DNA from: Thalassotalea sp. HSM 43
GTDB taxonomy: Bacteria; Pseudomonadota; Gammaproteobacteria; Enterobacterales; Alteromonadaceae
Length of the DNA stretch: 64,000 nt
Assembly: GCF_004752005.1 (NCBI RefSeq)
Contig: NZ_CP038493.1
Span: forward strand, 124,001-188,000
Direction of reading: 5' to 3'
Under the pieces are notes generated by a model, which saw only the letters and a list, made by a program, of their open reading frames with translations, ran no database searches and was not told the DNA's origin. Both the position numbers and the translations under genes were made by a program. Shown in pieces: positions 53,599 to 63,866 of this stretch; positions within the stretch are counted from its first letter, which is position 1; each line of letters starts with the position of its first letter.

Positions 53599-56267
53599 TC
53601 GAAATCCCATTTGAATGAGATGTCAAAACCGATACCTTGTGTACTTGAACGGTACAGCTGATCATCAAATTCGATCTCTTTCTTCTCATCAAGCACATTG
53701 TTTACTTTAAACTTCAACGTAGATGAATACGTTGGGTAGTAGGTGTAAACTAAATCCACTGAATGGAAAGGTTGTTCGAATTTGTCATCTTCACCTTCGA
53801 TTCCAGGGAAAATGATGCGCTCACCAAATACGTTGTAGGCAAGTGTTGCACTATGGTTACCATTTGGCGCATCCCAGCCAAGGTTTAAGTTAACAACATA
53901 CTCAGAATGTCCCGTCAATCGACGCTCGGTATTGGTGATTGCCGCTGACACACCGGTTTGCTCAACAACTTTTTGGGTATCAATGGTCACTTCAGAATCA
54001 CTGATGGTAACGTTTCCTGATAAGAAAAAGTCTTGACCGTAACCACCTAAGAAAGTGAAGTCTTTCAAGAACTCTGCTTCAATACCGTATACTTCACCTT
54101 CTTCGGCGTTAGCAATACGAATCAGAGCCGGACCATCTTGTGCTGGTGATTGTATCGATTCAATCGGGTCGATCATGTCTTTATAGAATAAACCAACAGA
54201 CAAGTTTTCACCGGTATCTAAGTACCACTCCCAACGCGCATCATAGTTTTTGATTTCCGTTGAACGAACACCTGGTGTACCACCAATAGGTTGCCCCGTT
54301 AATGGATCCAAGTATGTCGCTGGCGCAATTTCACGAATATCCGGGCGAACTACCGTTTCACCATAAGACACCCTAAACTGAACTGAATCATCCATCACAT
54401 AGGTTAGTGCCAATGCAGGGAAATAATCTTCTTCTTTACGAGTAAGCTCTTCAAGGTCTTCAGCGGTAGGCTCTTCCGGCAAATCAAATGAACCATCGGT
54501 TTTTAACGGCGCAACAACTTGTCTATAGTCTTCCCAACGAATACCTGCCGCCACGCGCCAAGTGTTATCGTAAAACCAGTCAACCTCACCATACCAGGCA
54601 TCAATTTTTTGACCAGAGTAGTAATCATCACCATCAACCGTGGTATCACGTATAATTTGCTGATTACCAACCAATGGCCAGTTAAGCATGACATCATCGG
54701 TTAAGATGTCGTTGATTTTATCACCCGACATATCTAGTTCATCGAATGCTAGGGTATTGACGTCTACTCGACGTGCAAATGCATCACGGGCTTTTTCAAC
54801 GAAATTACCACCAGCTTTCAGTTCAATCTCGCTTTTATCCCATGTTAATGGCAATGATACATTAAACCCTGAATTTTCTACGTCATCGTTTAAATCCTGA
54901 AAGGTATAACGAGACGCGGTGGTACCACGACGTAAATTACTTTCGTTTTCAAGATCAAACTCACCATCGTTATTGGCATCAAATAAAATGAAACGAGTAG
55001 AAACGTTGCCTGGTGCGTAACGATTAGAGCGGGAGTCTGAATAGAACCAATCTAGCCCTAAATACATTAACTCAGGAAAATTATGGGTACCACGAACTTG
55101 GTTGGCAATAAGTTCACGTTCTTCATAAATGGTCTCATTATCACGAATACGCAGACCATCTGATATCAATACGTTATTTGAATTACCTAACTTGATTGAC
55201 GTTTCATCAATAGTGTCATTTAAGATCATGGTAGATAAGTCAATGCGATGATCACGGTTGTATTCAACACCAAAGTTAAACATTCCCGACCACTTAACGG
55301 TGTGTTCTGTGGTTTGGATATCATCAAAGCCACGGATCATCTTATAACTACCATCACCATTGTTGGTGAAATCCTGACCTTCAAACTCTTCTTTGAATTG
55401 GTATTCGTTATCGTAAGATACCGCCGCTAAATAACCATAACGCCAATCACCATTGTCTGAATCAAAACGATCACCTATGGTGAAATCCACACCGAAATCT
55501 GGATCGACATTTTGTTGCACGGGATCGTAATCACGATTTAAATCAGCGGCAATTTGACGATTTTCTTGTTGTGTTAGATCTTGCAAACGATCGTAGTTAT
55601 TCCATACTGATTTTAGTGAACTTGGTGCACCACGAGTGCCATCGTCACGCCCATACCAGTCGTCATCACCACCGTTGTATTCAAAGCCTTCACCAAAGTT
55701 ATCAGTGTTTCCACCAATATTGGCACCAACTTGCAATGTAAAATCTGAAGGGATGGTCTTAATTCGAATATCGACATTACCACCACCAAAGTGGGCTGGC
55801 ATTGATGCCGAATACGATTTTTGTACAGACAAAGATTCAACGATTGACGATGGGAATAAATCCAGTGGAATAACGGTACGTGTTGGATCAGGGCTTGGTA
55901 CTTGTGCACCATTTAATAACGTCGATGAATAACGTTCACCAAGACCGCGTACGTAAATAAATTTACCATCAACAAGCGTTAGACCTGTCACACGTTTAAG
56001 GGCGGCAGCTGCATCGCTGTCACCGGTGCGGGCAATTTGCTCAGCACCTAAAATATCCGCAACGAAGGCTTGGTTTTTACGTTCTTGTAAAACCGCTGTC
56101 GCCGTACCTTTAAGGCGACTTGCCTTAACAACGACTTCTTCAATGGCCTCATCTTCAATGTCTGATTCTTGAGCTAGAGCAGTATTTGCGGTCATTGCCG
56201 CAACCAAAGCTAGGCTCAAACTAGACAATCGAAAAGCGCCTTTAGTTGCATTAGTATTATTATTCAT
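53595..56267 (-). CDS. TonB-dependent outer-membrane receptor
   Basis: The 890-residue protein has a signal peptide (ending ALAQ near residue 33), a plug domain (about 60-180; QAFVADILGAEQIARTGDSDAAAALK, then IYVRGLGERYSSTLLNGAQVPSPDP) and a 22-strand barrel. A TonB-box-like EEVVVKA lies near residue 45. The ATG at 56267 follows GAGG seven bases upstream; the ATG at 56279 is rejected. The last residues are WDFE: the usual terminal aromatic is followed by one Glu encoded at the repeat boundary. It lies 106 bp after the lipoprotein gene, across an attenuator-like hairpin. Confidence 0.93.
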   Translation of the reverse strand: MNNNTNATKGAFRLSSLSLALVAAMTANTALAQESDIEDEAIEEVVVKASRLKGTATAVLQERKNQAFVADILGAEQIARTGDSDAAAALKRVTGLTLVDGKFIYVRGLGERYSSTLLNGAQVPSPDPTRTVIPLDLFPSSIVESLSVQKSYSASMPAHFGGGNVDIRIKTIPSDFTLQVGANIGGNTDNFGEGFEYNGGDDDWYGRDDGTRGAPSSLKSVWNNYDRLQDLTQQENRQIAADLNRDYDPVQQNVDPDFGVDFTIGDRFDSDNGDWRYGYLAAVSYDNEYQFKEEFEGQDFTNNGDGSYKMIRGFDDIQTTEHTVKWSGMFNFGVEYNRDHRIDLSTMILNDTIDETSIKLGNSNNVLISDGLRIRDNETIYEERELIANQVRGTHNFPELMYLGLDWFYSDSRSNRYAPGNVSTRFILFDANNDGEFDLENESNLRRGTTASRYTFQDLNDDVENSGFNVSLPLTWDKSEIELKAGGNFVEKARDAFARRVDVNTLAFDELDMSGDKINDILTDDVMLNWPLVGNQQIIRDTTVDGDDYYSGQKIDAWYGEVDWFYDNTWRVAAGIRWEDYRQVVAPLKTDGSFDLPEEPTAEDLEELTRKEEDYFPALALTYVMDDSVQFRVSYGETVVRPDIREIAPATYLDPLTGQPIGGTPGVRSTEIKNYDARWEWYLDTGENLSVGLFYKDMIDPIESIQSPAQDGPALIRIANAEEGEVYGIEAEFLKDFTFLGGYGQDFFLSGNVTISDSEVTIDTQKVVEQTGVSAAITNTERRLTGHSEYVVNLNLGWDAPNGNHSATLAYNVFGERIIFPGIEGEDDKFEQPFHSVDLVYTYYPTYSSTLKFKVNNVLDEKKEIEFDDQLYRSSTQGIGFDISFKWDFE

Positions 56268-56323
56268 TGTTAACCTCATATGATTGGGATCAGCCTTAAG
56301 CCGATGCTATTAGCAGGTCGTAA

Positions 56324-56364
56324 TAAAAAGCCTGGCTAAACTAAATCTCATGCCTAGCCAGGCT
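56324..56364 (-). terminator. Terminator/attenuator between lipoprotein and receptor genes
   Basis: On the minus strand, stem AGCCTGGCTA/TAGCCAGGCT with a 16-nt loop is followed by TTTTATTA. It starts 10 bp after the lipoprotein stop. Partial read-through would set the lipoprotein:receptor ratio. Confidence 0.8.
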
Positions 56365-56373
56365 ATTCGTTTA

Positions 56374-59190
56374 TTACTTAAGACCTACCGTCCAACCAGC
56401 TGTCCAATCGTTATCAGCAGATACCGCACCGATATGGTCAGCATTGTCGAAAAACGAATCGCCAGAGAAGTCTTTTGGTTGTGTTGCATCGATGGTGTAA
56501 ATACCGTCTAGTACGTCCATCATGCTTGCAGCTGTAGAGTTGTCGCTTAGACCAAGAACCCATGCACCTAAGTCGAAGTTAGCATTGGCATCTTCGTTAC
56601 CCGCTTGCGACTTGAAGTTTTCACCACATGCAAATACAGAGTTAGTAATAACCGTATCGCCAGCCGCAGCTTGGTCAACCGTTAGACCCGATTCAAGCTC
56701 TAAACACTCGCCCATACCGTCATAACCGGTTACCACAAAGTTATGAAGTTGCGCTCGAGTACCTTCTCGTAAGTAGATACCTTCAGAATCTTTATCTGAT
56801 GTGTCAAAGCCGTTACCTATGATGGTCATATTGGCAATGGTAGGGTTAGATTGTGGTTGCTTGCCTGGGTTAGAACCATCGTTATCTGCTTCGATAGCGC
56901 GGTTAGCTTCACCGTTTTCATCAGCGTGCTTAACAAGCACGTATTGAAGCTTACCTTTAAAGCCGTTATCCCAGTCAACTGAATCGTCTTTATTTGCCGT
57001 AAGAACAACATATTTAGCGTTTACAGTACCGCCAAAGAACTCGATACCGTCATCAGCATTTTCGTGAACTTGGATATATTCAACAACCGTGTTTGAACCA
57101 ACGCCACCAAAGGTAATACCGTTTAGCTCGTTATCTGGGGCAATTTCGTAACCAGCGTGTTTAACCACAACGTAGCGCAGTGTACCTGAACTATCTTGTG
57201 CATCCGTACCACCGAATACAGCGCCCTCTTCTACACCTTCAACTTGAAGTGCACATGCACTGCCGTCAGAAGGACACTTGTTAGATGGTGCATTACCTAG
57301 TAGTACAATACCGCCCCATTGACCTGAGCCTGTTGTTGCACCCGTTACATCTTGAGAAGACGTGAATGTGATTGGTGCAGATGAGGTACCATTTGCTTCG
57401 ATTTTTGAACCACGGCTAACCACTAAGTAATCATTACCTGATTGACCGTAAATGGTTGCACCCGCTTCAACCGACAAGGTTGCTGAGTTTGCATTGTCAC
57501 CACCAACAAATACCGCACCCGATAGAGAGTAGATATTGTTCGCAGTTAGGTTCATATCTTCACGAATGCTTCCTGAGATTTCACAGGTACGAGTGAAGCC
57601 GTCAACTGGGCTGATTTCTGATGTGCCTTCAGGACAACCGACTATCGGTGCTTGTGATACTTCTGCACCACCGAAACCGTAAGCCCAACCTTCACGCCAA
57701 TCGTTTACACCGTCGAATGCACCAACATATTCGGTTGCATCAAAGAAGGTGTCTTTGGCAGATGCATCTTGACCTGCGCCATCTTCTACTAACGCAGAAT
57801 TTGCTGAAGGAACACCCGTTGATGATACTGAAATTGACTCTTTCACCATATTGGTTTGATTCGCTAGGAACCATGTTTGTAAATCAAAATCGGTGTTGGT
57901 GTCGCCCGCTTGCGATTTGAAGTTTTCGCCGTTATTACATGCCATGAAAGTGTTTTCAAATACCACTTTACCAGCAACGGCTTGATCAACGGTAACACCC
58001 GCTTCTAGCTCTAAACACTCACCCATACCATCAGGACCGGTAACCACCGTATTGACGATAGTCGCAGCAGTACCTTCACGTAGGTAAATACCTTCTGAGT
58101 CTTTATCTTCAGTATCGAAGTTATTACCAATGATGGTCATGTTTGCAATCATAGGGTTTGATTGCGGATCTTTGGTTGGGTTTTTACCGTCATTATCGGC
58201 TTCGATTGCACGGTTTGCTTCGCCTTTGTTTTCAGCGTGGGCAACATAAACGTGTTGTAGCATACCTTTATAACCGTTATCCCAGTCAATCGAGTCATCT
58301 TTGTTACCCGTCAACACAAGATGCTTAACGTTTACCGCGCCACCGAAAAACTCAACACCGTCATCAGCGTTAGCATGAACTTGAATGTAATCAACGGTTG
58401 TACCAGAGCCTACACCACCAAACGTGATACCGTTTAATTCATTATCTGGTGCGATTTCGTAACCAGCGTATTTAACAACAACGTATTTAAGGATACCTGA
58501 AGAATCTTCCCAGTTTGTACCACCAAACACGGCACCTTCTTCAACACCTTCAACTTGCAACGCACACTCAGTGCCGTCTGAAGGACATTTGTTTGACGGT
58601 GCATTACCAAGAATTACGATACCGCCCCATTGACCAGCGGCAGTTTCTTCACCTTTAACGTCTTGCAACGACGTGAATACGATAGGCTGTGCTTTGGTAC
58701 CTTCAGCGATGATTTGTGCATCACGATTAACTAACACATAATCATTACCCGATTGGCCAAAGATAACCGCACCAGGTTCAATGGTTAGCGATACTTTGCC
58801 TTCTGCAACAGAGTTGATGTTAGATGAGCTTGCTGCAACACCTGAACCAACTTTTAATGGACCATTGATAGCGTACATTACTGGTACACCATTGGCATTT
58901 GATATTAATGTCGTATCTTCACTAATTTCAGAACCAAGTTGTTGCACTTGAACTTGAATACCTAACTTAGCTGACAGTTCAGCCGATAAGGTTGCGTTTG
59001 GTGCACCTGGCAGTTCTACGTCAGGGTTAGTTGGTGTGCTAGGCGTTGATGGGTTATTTGTGACCGTATCACCAACCGATTTATCTACATTAGACTCAAG
59101 GTTGATATCACCTCCACAACCAGCAAGCATAAGGCTTGCAGTAATAGCGCTTACTTTAAAAATATTTTTAATTGTTATTTGTGTTTGCAT
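56374..59190 (-). CDS. Large duplicated lipoprotein, probable beta-helix, partner of the receptor
   Basis: The 938-residue protein has a lipoprotein signal with lipobox LAGC near residue 24, a Thr/Pro-rich linker (residues 45-60), then two homologous halves (about 70-525 and 530-938). Both contain GQWGGIV, NAPSNKCPSDG, ALQVEGVEEGAVFGGT, NELNGITFGGVG, NADDG(V/I)EFFGG and DSEGIYLREGT. The Gly-rich, short-strand pattern suggests a parallel beta-helix. A Cys pair occurs in each half. It is followed by the TonB receptor gene and preceded by a Pho-like promoter, so I infer a surface substrate-binding partner. Binding specificity is unknown. Confidence 0.8.
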   Translation of the reverse strand: MQTQITIKNIFKVSAITASLMLAGCGGDINLESNVDKSVGDTVTNNPSTPSTPTNPDVELPGAPNATLSAELSAKLGIQVQVQQLGSEISEDTTLISNANGVPVMYAINGPLKVGSGVAASSSNINSVAEGKVSLTIEPGAVIFGQSGNDYVLVNRDAQIIAEGTKAQPIVFTSLQDVKGEETAAGQWGGIVILGNAPSNKCPSDGTECALQVEGVEEGAVFGGTNWEDSSGILKYVVVKYAGYEIAPDNELNGITFGGVGSGTTVDYIQVHANADDGVEFFGGAVNVKHLVLTGNKDDSIDWDNGYKGMLQHVYVAHAENKGEANRAIEADNDGKNPTKDPQSNPMIANMTIIGNNFDTEDKDSEGIYLREGTAATIVNTVVTGPDGMGECLELEAGVTVDQAVAGKVVFENTFMACNNGENFKSQAGDTNTDFDLQTWFLANQTNMVKESISVSSTGVPSANSALVEDGAGQDASAKDTFFDATEYVGAFDGVNDWREGWAYGFGGAEVSQAPIVGCPEGTSEISPVDGFTRTCEISGSIREDMNLTANNIYSLSGAVFVGGDNANSATLSVEAGATIYGQSGNDYLVVSRGSKIEANGTSSAPITFTSSQDVTGATTGSGQWGGIVLLGNAPSNKCPSDGSACALQVEGVEEGAVFGGTDAQDSSGTLRYVVVKHAGYEIAPDNELNGITFGGVGSNTVVEYIQVHENADDGIEFFGGTVNAKYVVLTANKDDSVDWDNGFKGKLQYVLVKHADENGEANRAIEADNDGSNPGKQPQSNPTIANMTIIGNGFDTSDKDSEGIYLREGTRAQLHNFVVTGYDGMGECLELESGLTVDQAAAGDTVITNSVFACGENFKSQAGNEDANANFDLGAWVLGLSDNSTAASMMDVLDGIYTIDATQPKDFSGDSFFDNADHIGAVSADNDWTAGWTVGLK

Positions 59191-59234
59191 TTTAGCTGCT
59201 CCGCAGATGTATAAATATGAACTAAACGCTGGCT

Positions 59235-59279
59235 ATTCTACGGATGAAAAATGACACTTCTGTTTTAAATGGATGACAC
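59235..59279 (-). promoter_or_regulatory. Pho-like promoter of the lipoprotein gene
   Basis: On the minus strand, GTGTCAT occurs twice exactly 22 bp apart (59279-59273 and 59257-59251), each following ACAGAA or AACAGAA. After the second copy come 10 bp and then TAGAAT (59240-59235), a spacing like that of E. coli Pho promoters. The middle 11-bp position does not match, so the site is weaker evidence than that at 53071. Confidence 0.5.
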
Positions 59280-59615
59280 TTCTGTGTCGAAAAAATTACA
59301 AATTGATTACAACTTGTTACATAGAAACTGAAATACAGTTACTCAAATTCGACTATATAACGCGAGACATCCCTTGCTCTATCGCCTATTGCAGCGTATT
59401 CATTGCAGACCAAGATCTGTTCCCGCCGATGGCTAATTTTGATTAATGGGCTGCTAGTTAATATTAATAGCCATTAGTTTTTAGAAGGAATTAGCGGCAG
59501 CTCTATTCTTAACTAATACAGCTCAAGATATGTTTTAACAACCGACTATCACTATCCCCATCATTGCATTTTTAGTTTTGCTGATTGTTATTTAACAGCG
59601 CGAATAGGAAGACAT
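59280..59615. other. Intergenic stretch without recognisable features
   Basis: A/T-rich sequence between the lipoprotein promoter and the protease terminator. No good small ORF, repeat or RNA motif was seen on either strand. Confidence 0.6.
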
Positions 59616-59653
59616 AAAAAAAGCACCTGTGACATAGTCAACAGGTGCTTTTT
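59616..59653. terminator. Terminator of the subtilisin-like protease gene
   Basis: Stem AAAAAGCACCTGT/ACAGGTGCTTTTT with a short loop and A/T tracts on both sides lies 28 bp after the protease stop. Confidence 0.88.
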
Positions 59654-59680
59654 AATTAGCTTAACGATTTATCGTTATGA

Positions 59681-62600
59681 TTATTTGCGTTTTGCTAGTT
59701 TGCGGCCTAAACCAAGCATACCTAGTAACAACATAACCATTGATGTACTACCACCATCACCAGGCTTTTCTTCAACATCAACAGAGAAGTTAACAGGTTG
59801 ACTGTCTTTCTCACCGTTTGATGCCACCATAGCAAATTCAAGGGTAGTCAACTCATCAACTTTAGGTGCTTCAAAGCTCATGACGTTATCAGCCGTTGTG
59901 ATTTGTGCTGTAGGACCTGAGATTTGCATCCATCGGTAGCTGATTTGTGGGTTTTCAATAACCGCATCAACCATATTGGCTTGAACAGACACCATTTCGC
60001 CCTCTTCAATCAATGCAACCGTGTTAACCACTTCAGCCGTTGGACGACCAGCAATAAACACTGGACCTTCTTCTGACTCAACCACGTCAACTTGCTCTTG
60101 TGATGCACTATCAACCATAGAGTGAAGTACTGGTGTTGCATCTTGCATACCAATCACTTCGCTGGCGTTCAACACGACATTGAATACCGTTGTTGGTGCG
60201 CCTACTGGGTGAACATAGTCAAAGCTCAATTGATTTGATTCAACTTTGTATGCTAACTCATTCGCTGATTGCGACTGACCAACACCTTCGATGATTTGGT
60301 CAACAAGCAATAAGTCAACACCAATGTTGTCCGCTAAATCAACTGCGAAGTCATACTGACGGTCTTGACCACTATTGTTAGCAGCTAGGTGTACAGCAAA
60401 GGTGATCACATCACCAGACACAGATGCTTTCTTCACTTTAACGTCATCTGCACCGCGGGTCATGTTGACACGCACAGAACCGATGTTACGAGGAACTTCA
60501 GCATCAGTACCCAACCAGAATACACCGTGGTACTTATCGCCTTCAGTCATCATTTGATCCCACTCAACACGAGCGTCGATTTCTTCACGAGGTGCGGCAT
60601 CTGATGGTACGTGTACCATCATGTTGTCTTCATCGTAAAGGATGCTATTAACGGTAAGTGTTACGTTATCCATGATAGGTGCGTCAGCACATTCCATACC
60701 TTCAGCAGCTTCTTGACCTTCTTCACATACCATTTGATGCTCTTCAAGTGGCGCTGGACCTTCAGCCCAGTTATGCACAAGAATCCAGTAAGTATCTTGA
60801 ATAGGATCTAGAATATCAATCACTTCGTTTGAATCAGGACCCGCACTCATATAACGGATTAGATCCATTTCGATATGCGACAACTTACCATCAAGGTTTG
60901 CATCGATACCTACGAAGATATCCATATCTGGCGACGTAGTTTCATCAATTTTAACCAATAAGCGCTTAGTACCAGCCTGAACGTTTAAAGGAATGGTCTT
61001 GATGGTCTGATTGTCTTCATCCTGCCAATCAAAAATCACTCCATTGCTTGCATCACGCATTAGTTCGAATTCACGAACATCGGCTTTAACAATGCCAGAT
61101 TTTTCTAATTGTAAGTCACTTGTTCCAGAGGTGATGATGCCTTCAACGTTTACGGAGTCATTAGTACGATGAACATCGATATCGATTTGTTCAGGCACAA
61201 CACCGGCGATAAAGTTAATGGTTACTGGCAACGTAAGTGTAGGTAAAGACGCATCAGATGGTGTTAATACAACACGTGCATTTACCCACTCATCACGCAA
61301 GCCTTCACCTGCCATCGCCATAAACTTAACAACAGTCTCTTCACCTTCAACGGCGCTGAACGTCATCTTATCCGCTGACAATTCAAACCCTTCGTTGTAG
61401 TACTCGAAACTTACGCTGTAATCAGCTGTGGCTGTTGCTGTAAAGGTACGAGTCCAATCACAATCAATCAAACATTCGCCTTTTGACAAACTAGGCATGT
61501 TCATTTGATGTGGTTGACCGTGCCAGCCAGGTATTTCATCTTGCATACCATACTCTTCAGCGTATGGGTTAGCCGCTTCATAACCAGCGCGAGTCTCATT
61601 TAGCACAAGACCGGCTTTAACCGCTAAATCAACACGTGAACTACCGGCACCTGTGCGATGAAAATCAGCACGGTTTTTCTCACCGTCGAAATCATCGTCT
61701 TCTTTAACGTCGGTAAACGCCGTCATCATCAACGCCGATTGTGCTTCTGCAGGTGTCCAATCAGGCTGTGCCGCTTTCATCAGCAAGTACATACCAGCAA
61801 CATGAGGTGTCGCCATAGATGTACCACTCATGTATCTCCACTCACCATCAATTTGAGCGTATACTGGGTTGGCACGGCTATGCATACGACGACCTAGACC
61901 ACCGGCAACAATATCTACACCAGGTGCACCAACATCAGGGATTAAGTAATCGCCTGTGAAGTAATCAGGACCGCGTGAAGTAAAGCTTGCAGTAATATCA
62001 CCCGCTTCAGGGTTCATCTCTAGCTCAGAATCAGTAAAGCTCACTGCGTGACCTTCACCGCTTTCTAACCATGCTAGAACCGCGTCACCATCTTCTTTGC
62101 TCAAATGTACGGTTGGTAATACGTGCAAATCATTGGCTACATTATCGAACTCTTCTTCAGAGTTGATAAAAACCATACCCGCAGCACCAGCTCTTAACGC
62201 TTCAGCACCTTTAGATAAACGTGACAATGGCTCGCCATCGGCATCTACACCACCACGACGACAAACAACTACCTTGCCGCTAACATTCTCAGCAGCCCAT
62301 TTGCTCGGTAACGAGTTAGGACCACAATGGCCAAGACCACCAGATGTTTCAGCGCGTGTTGGATCTTCTACAGTAGCGGCATAAACCACTTCAAGTGGCG
62401 CGTCATGACCGACACCTGAAGTTGCACCTTTACCCATTAGATCGCCTAATTCGGTTTCACCACCGGTAAAGCTTGCTACCTTTTCTTCGGTAAAATCACG
62501 AGAATGAGATAGTGCAGCAACGGTTGTCACCCAAGGTGAGTTACCTGGAGAACCAACGGTTTTTTCACCTAAACGACCTGAGTTACCTGCCGCAACAGCG

Positions 62601-63823
62601 GTATGAATACCCGCTTCACGAGCAGACAAAAAGGCTAAGGCATCTGCTGAGAACCATGGTGATGACGCGCCACCACCTACAGAGTAGTTCAATACGTCAA
62701 CATTATTGGCAATAGCATGCTCAATAGAAGCAACGGCTGCATCGTCCCAACAACCATACATACCACAAGTTTGGTATGACATGATGTTAGCATGTGGTGC
62801 TACACCACTAAGGCTGACTTTCATTTCAGAGTTATAGTACTTATGCTTGTAGGTTTGTTCCATGTCTGGATAAACCGTCGGGTATTGCACGTCGTGCACA
62901 ACGTTACCAGCAATGGTCGAAGCAACGTGAGTACCGTGACCGTGACCATCTTGACCGGTTAAATAACGCATATCATAGCTTGGCCAAGCATGTGAAAAGC
63001 TAATATTTTCGTAGGCAATAATACCAACTAGCTTGTCATTACACCAAAATGATTGCTCAACACAGTCACCAAAGTACACGCCTTCACCGTATGGGTTGGT
63101 GTGGTCATAACCGTCACCACCGATATCGGCAAATGCTGGATGATGTGGTACGCCGTCAAACGCAGCGTCGCCGCGAGATGTATAGCCTACTTTCATGTAT
63201 GAGGCGACACCAGTATCCATCACACCGATAACCAGACCTTCACCTTTTGAACCGGCAACTTCCATATTGTCCCAAATCGTTGGCGCACCAACGTGTTGAG
63301 GACCAACATCGGTCATCAGTTGTTTAAGTTCGTTCTTTTGTACCGCTAAAACGCCAGGCATTTTACGCAGAGACAACACTTCATGTGGCTCTAATTCAAC
63401 CAATAAACCGTTTAGCGCCACTTGGTAGCGATCTAACATTTCAACGTTACGGTTAAGCTTACTTTGTACTTTCGCAAACACTTCATTTTGCTTAAGAGAC
63501 AAGTAGTTACGGTAAACTAATGATGCTGAGCTTTGTAAGTCAAGCTTACCACTTGCGTTCGCATTGACACCGTTTGATGCCGCGATATTGGTTGCTCGAA
63601 AGCCTTTAACGCCACCTTGGTATAAAGCAACAGGTTCATCTTCAAGTAATACGAAATAACGCGCTTTTTGTTTCTGAGCATGAACTTTTGACTCAGCGTT
63701 TTTATCAGCAATGTTAGCTTGCACTGTAGGGATATCATCTGGGTATTGTTGCGACGCGATAGCGCCCAACGTCATCATACCCAATGGCAATGCCATTGCT
63801 ATTTTATTTAATTTAAACTTCAC
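59681..63823 (-). CDS. Secreted subtilisin-like (S8) serine protease with GlyGly-CTERM-like tail
   Basis: The 1380-residue protein has a signal peptide (residues 1-24) and an inhibitor-I9-like propeptide (about 55-170). In the S8 domain the triad is visible: Asp203 in GVMDTGVAS, His296 in DGHGHGTHVAS and Ser in MSGTSMATPHVAG near residue 650. A PA domain is inserted (about 450-590, including SGKVVVCRRGG). Fn3-like and other beta domains follow. The C-terminus, GDGGSTSMVMLLLGMLGLGRKLAKRK in outline (Gly/Ser, helix, basic end), is a GlyGly-CTERM-like sorting signal processed by rhombosortase in type II secretion. It is a likely extracellular protease for peptide scavenging. Confidence 0.92.
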   Translation of the reverse strand: MKFKLNKIAMALPLGMMTLGAIASQQYPDDIPTVQANIADKNAESKVHAQKQKARYFVLLEDEPVALYQGGVKGFRATNIAASNGVNANASGKLDLQSSASLVYRNYLSLKQNEVFAKVQSKLNRNVEMLDRYQVALNGLLVELEPHEVLSLRKMPGVLAVQKNELKQLMTDVGPQHVGAPTIWDNMEVAGSKGEGLVIGVMDTGVASYMKVGYTSRGDAAFDGVPHHPAFADIGGDGYDHTNPYGEGVYFGDCVEQSFWCNDKLVGIIAYENISFSHAWPSYDMRYLTGQDGHGHGTHVASTIAGNVVHDVQYPTVYPDMEQTYKHKYYNSEMKVSLSGVAPHANIMSYQTCGMYGCWDDAAVASIEHAIANNVDVLNYSVGGGASSPWFSADALAFLSAREAGIHTAVAAGNSGRLGEKTVGSPGNSPWVTTVAALSHSRDFTEEKVASFTGGETELGDLMGKGATSGVGHDAPLEVVYAATVEDPTRAETSGGLGHCGPNSLPSKWAAENVSGKVVVCRRGGVDADGEPLSRLSKGAEALRAGAAGMVFINSEEEFDNVANDLHVLPTVHLSKEDGDAVLAWLESGEGHAVSFTDSELEMNPEAGDITASFTSRGPDYFTGDYLIPDVGAPGVDIVAGGLGRRMHSRANPVYAQIDGEWRYMSGTSMATPHVAGMYLLMKAAQPDWTPAEAQSALMMTAFTDVKEDDDFDGEKNRADFHRTGAGSSRVDLAVKAGLVLNETRAGYEAANPYAEEYGMQDEIPGWHGQPHQMNMPSLSKGECLIDCDWTRTFTATATADYSVSFEYYNEGFELSADKMTFSAVEGEETVVKFMAMAGEGLRDEWVNARVVLTPSDASLPTLTLPVTINFIAGVVPEQIDIDVHRTNDSVNVEGIITSGTSDLQLEKSGIVKADVREFELMRDASNGVIFDWQDEDNQTIKTIPLNVQAGTKRLLVKIDETTSPDMDIFVGIDANLDGKLSHIEMDLIRYMSAGPDSNEVIDILDPIQDTYWILVHNWAEGPAPLEEHQMVCEEGQEAAEGMECADAPIMDNVTLTVNSILYDEDNMMVHVPSDAAPREEIDARVEWDQMMTEGDKYHGVFWLGTDAEVPRNIGSVRVNMTRGADDVKVKKASVSGDVITFAVHLAANNSGQDRQYDFAVDLADNIGVDLLLVDQIIEGVGQSQSANELAYKVESNQLSFDYVHPVGAPTTVFNVVLNASEVIGMQDATPVLHSMVDSASQEQVDVVESEEGPVFIAGRPTAEVVNTVALIEEGEMVSVQANMVDAVIENPQISYRWMQISGPTAQITTADNVMSFEAPKVDELTTLEFAMVASNGEKDSQPVNFSVDVEEKPGDGGSTSMVMLLLGMLGLGRKLAKRK

Positions 63824-63839
63824 AATTTTTTCCTCGTAT

Positions 63840-63858
63840 GAGAGGCACGAGGCCTCTC
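63840..63858. other. Hairpin between two GlyGly-CTERM-like genes
   Basis: Stem GAGAGGC/GCCTCTC with a 5-nt loop lies between the end of the upstream gene and the protease start, close to its GAGG ribosome-binding site. No T-tract follows on the minus strand, so partial read-through or mRNA processing is plausible. Confidence 0.5.
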
Positions 63859-63866
63859 ACTTTTTC

